Assembly: GCA_038025085.1 (NCBI GenBank)
Contig: CM076143.1
Span: 35,982,501 to 36,046,500 of the forward strand
Origin: Tetragonia tetragonoides
Taxonomy: Eukaryota; Streptophyta; Magnoliopsida; Caryophyllales; Aizoaceae
Length of the DNA stretch: 64,000 nt
Direction of reading: 5' to 3'
Shown here piece after piece: positions 62,411 to 64,000 of the stretch. The notes beneath the pieces were generated by a model, which was not told the origin of the DNA, did not search any database, and saw nothing but the letters and a program-made list of their open reading frames with translations. Position 1 is the stretch's first letter. The number at the start of each line of letters is the position of its first letter. The translations under genes were made by a program, and so were the position numbers.

Positions 62411-62800
62411 CTAAAGCTTTCATGTGATGTCTAGCCCACATTTGGGAGCCAAATGTTGGCTAAACCACCAGCCAAGAATCTTTGCATTGGGTAGAGTTTT
62501 ATGGACAAGCTTTTGGCATTTTAATGAAAAAGCATAAAGTGAATCATTTGAAACAAAACCTTAACCCATGCTAATACTTTCATGTGATCTTAGACCATAT
62601 TTAGAGAGTCAAATATTGGCTAAGAAATCAGATGGGAATATTTGCATTGGGTAAAGTTTATGGGAAAGCTTTTGACATTTTTTATGAAAAAGCATAAAGT
62701 GAATATATTGGAAATCAAACCTTAACATAAGCTAAAACTTTCATGTGATCTTAGGCTACATTGGGGAACCCAAATAGCCTTTGAAAATTAGAAAGTTTAA
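62411..62800 (+). repeat. 160-bp tandem repeat, 2.4 units
   Basis: CTAA(A/T)(G/A)CTTTCATGTGAT begins at 62411, 62571 and 62732. Units share TTTGCATTGGGTA(G/A)AGTTT and GAAAAAGCATAAAGTGAAT. Confidence 0.9.
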
Positions 62801-64000
62801 GCCCATGTGAAGGTTGCTTGTTCAACATAAAGTTAGCACAAGGCTCCACAAAAAGATTCCCATAAAGTGCTTTATTCTAACCCATTTTAACACTCAAGCT
62901 TTTGCCTTGTAAATCAATGTTTTTGTAGTTGGAAATCTGGTGAATTAATTTAAGAAGCCTACAAAAACCTTTTAAAGAAAAGTTGAGTTAAAATCGAATT
63001 TTTATTTTTAATAAAAATGTTTACCACGTCTGGGCAGGGGAACAGGGCACTGACGCTGGTCCCTTTGCACCAGAAACTTTGGTTTTGATTTTTGTTCCCA
63101 AAATCAATTGTTCCACTTCTATGATTCCGAATCTAAGGCACATACTAGACATCTAGGAAGCCAAACACTTGATCTTCATTTGTATCTTCATACTTCCTTG
63201 GTCTTGTCATCATCTAGCCATCCTTTAATGTTGTCACTCTTTTGAGTTCCATATGCACATCTTTGAACTCTATGTATATTGAGCTCTACCTTTTTTGGGC
63301 TACAACACATTGCTCATACAAGACATTAGTACATATGTGCATAAGCTTATTAGTTTGTCAATCATCAAAACACGTATAGCGCAACAGGTGGTATGATGGA
63401 AATTAGCAAGCTAAGTTCGGTGAGCCGCAGAAAGAAAGGGTTGATAATTATATTGATGCAAAAACTCAAGTGTCTTATTAGTTTTATGGAAGAAAATATT
63501 AGCTACAGATATATTGTTGTCCGAGTTATGTCACCGTTGAATCATATTATATCCTAGATTCTGATAATGATGAGTGATGTAATGGAAACAAGATTTATCC
63601 CGAAATGATCAAGTTAATAATTATTTTTAAGCCACCAGTGACTTTGTATCTTATCTAGTTATTTCTAACTCTGATAATGTCAAGGCCAACAACGTAAATG
63701 GTCTTATAGTAAGCAACCTCATGCATAATATGTCCAAAAATATCATTTTTTTTGTTAAGAGGGATCTCTTTTCATGTATGGCAGCATTACTCTTCTGCTC
63801 ACAAATATCACGCATCAATAAAACCGCATCACATGAGTTTTTATGACAAGGTAAACTTTCAGACTCACTCTAATGACTTTTGGAGTAAGAAGTGAAACAA
63901 AATAACATGCACTTCAAAAATATAGAATCTTGGACAATATGTCAAACAAATTGGTTGGGGCTCACCTCTAAAGCAAGGAGTTGCTCCTCTTGGCCCATCT
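62801..64000. other. End of window, no gene recognised
   Basis: LTR-like up to about 63390, then ordinary AT-rich DNA. GAAAGGGTTGATAATTATAT at 63435 resembles the motif after both (TA)n tracts. No open frame with a domain. Confidence 0.5.

Overview
This is a transposon-crowded piece of plant nuclear DNA, most likely from a eudicot. The evidence is GT-AG introns, Stowaway- and Tourist-type MITEs, Ty1/copia, Ty3/gypsy, LINE, Mutator-like and Helitron elements, and a peroxisomal acyl-activating enzyme of plant type. The species cannot be read from the sequence; a Caryophyllales-like genome is only a guess, prompted by the Retand-like architecture of the large gypsy element. I saw no rRNA gene, tRNA gene, organellar segment or CRISPR array.

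Layout. 1-2643 is a decayed copia fragment cut by an LTR-like sequence (2642-3600). 3638-4490 is a LINE 3' end on the minus strand. 4812-5562 is a hAT-type MITE with an imperfect 8-bp target duplication. 5932-11484 fits a non-autonomous Helitron (5' TC, 3' hairpin plus CTAG, inserted between A and T), with a 963-bp Mutator-type MITE 14 bp inside its 5' end, two captured exon-like pieces and a pair of nested MITEs. 13849-14529 is a host gene for a secretory/membrane protein. 14777-21114 is a 6.3-kb Mutator-like element (MULE) with two convergent genes: a FAR1/MULE transposase fused to an OTU protease domain (plus strand) and a plant mobile domain (PMD) protein (minus strand). 21128-24560 holds nested MITEs and a LINE relic. 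25288-28073 is a two-exon host gene for a 72-residue membrane protein. 29676-34629 is a copia element with both LTRs.

36095-48661 is a 12.6-kb minus-strand Ty3/gypsy element of Tat/Retand type, with LTRs of about 1.28 kb, a perfect ATCGC target duplication and a tRNA-Arg-type primer site. It has lost protease, RT and RNase H but carries two plus-strand (antisense) extra genes, one of them a second PMD gene. 49769-53995 is a LINE ORF2 relic. 54000-59400 is intergenic with well-delimited MITEs and a 380-bp tandem duplication. 59693-61342 is an intronless acyl-activating enzyme gene ending in the PTS1 signal SRL but interrupted by one TGA. The end of the window is repeat-rich and LTR-like.

The most unusual structure is in the MULE. 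Each of its two genes has a short first exon next to a terminal inverted repeat, followed by an intron filled with a palindromic array. The two arrays have different sequences (CCATGG-centred on the left, CCTTGG/CCAAGG-centred on the right) but the same 33-bp period, and the right one is itself a near-perfect 224-bp palindrome. A second unusual structure is in the Tat element: the 12-bp palindrome GCCGCTAGCGGC occurs in both LTRs and upstream of both antisense genes. Most coding elements here are decaying, and many of their stops look like G:C-to-A:T transitions at Trp, Gln or Arg codons.
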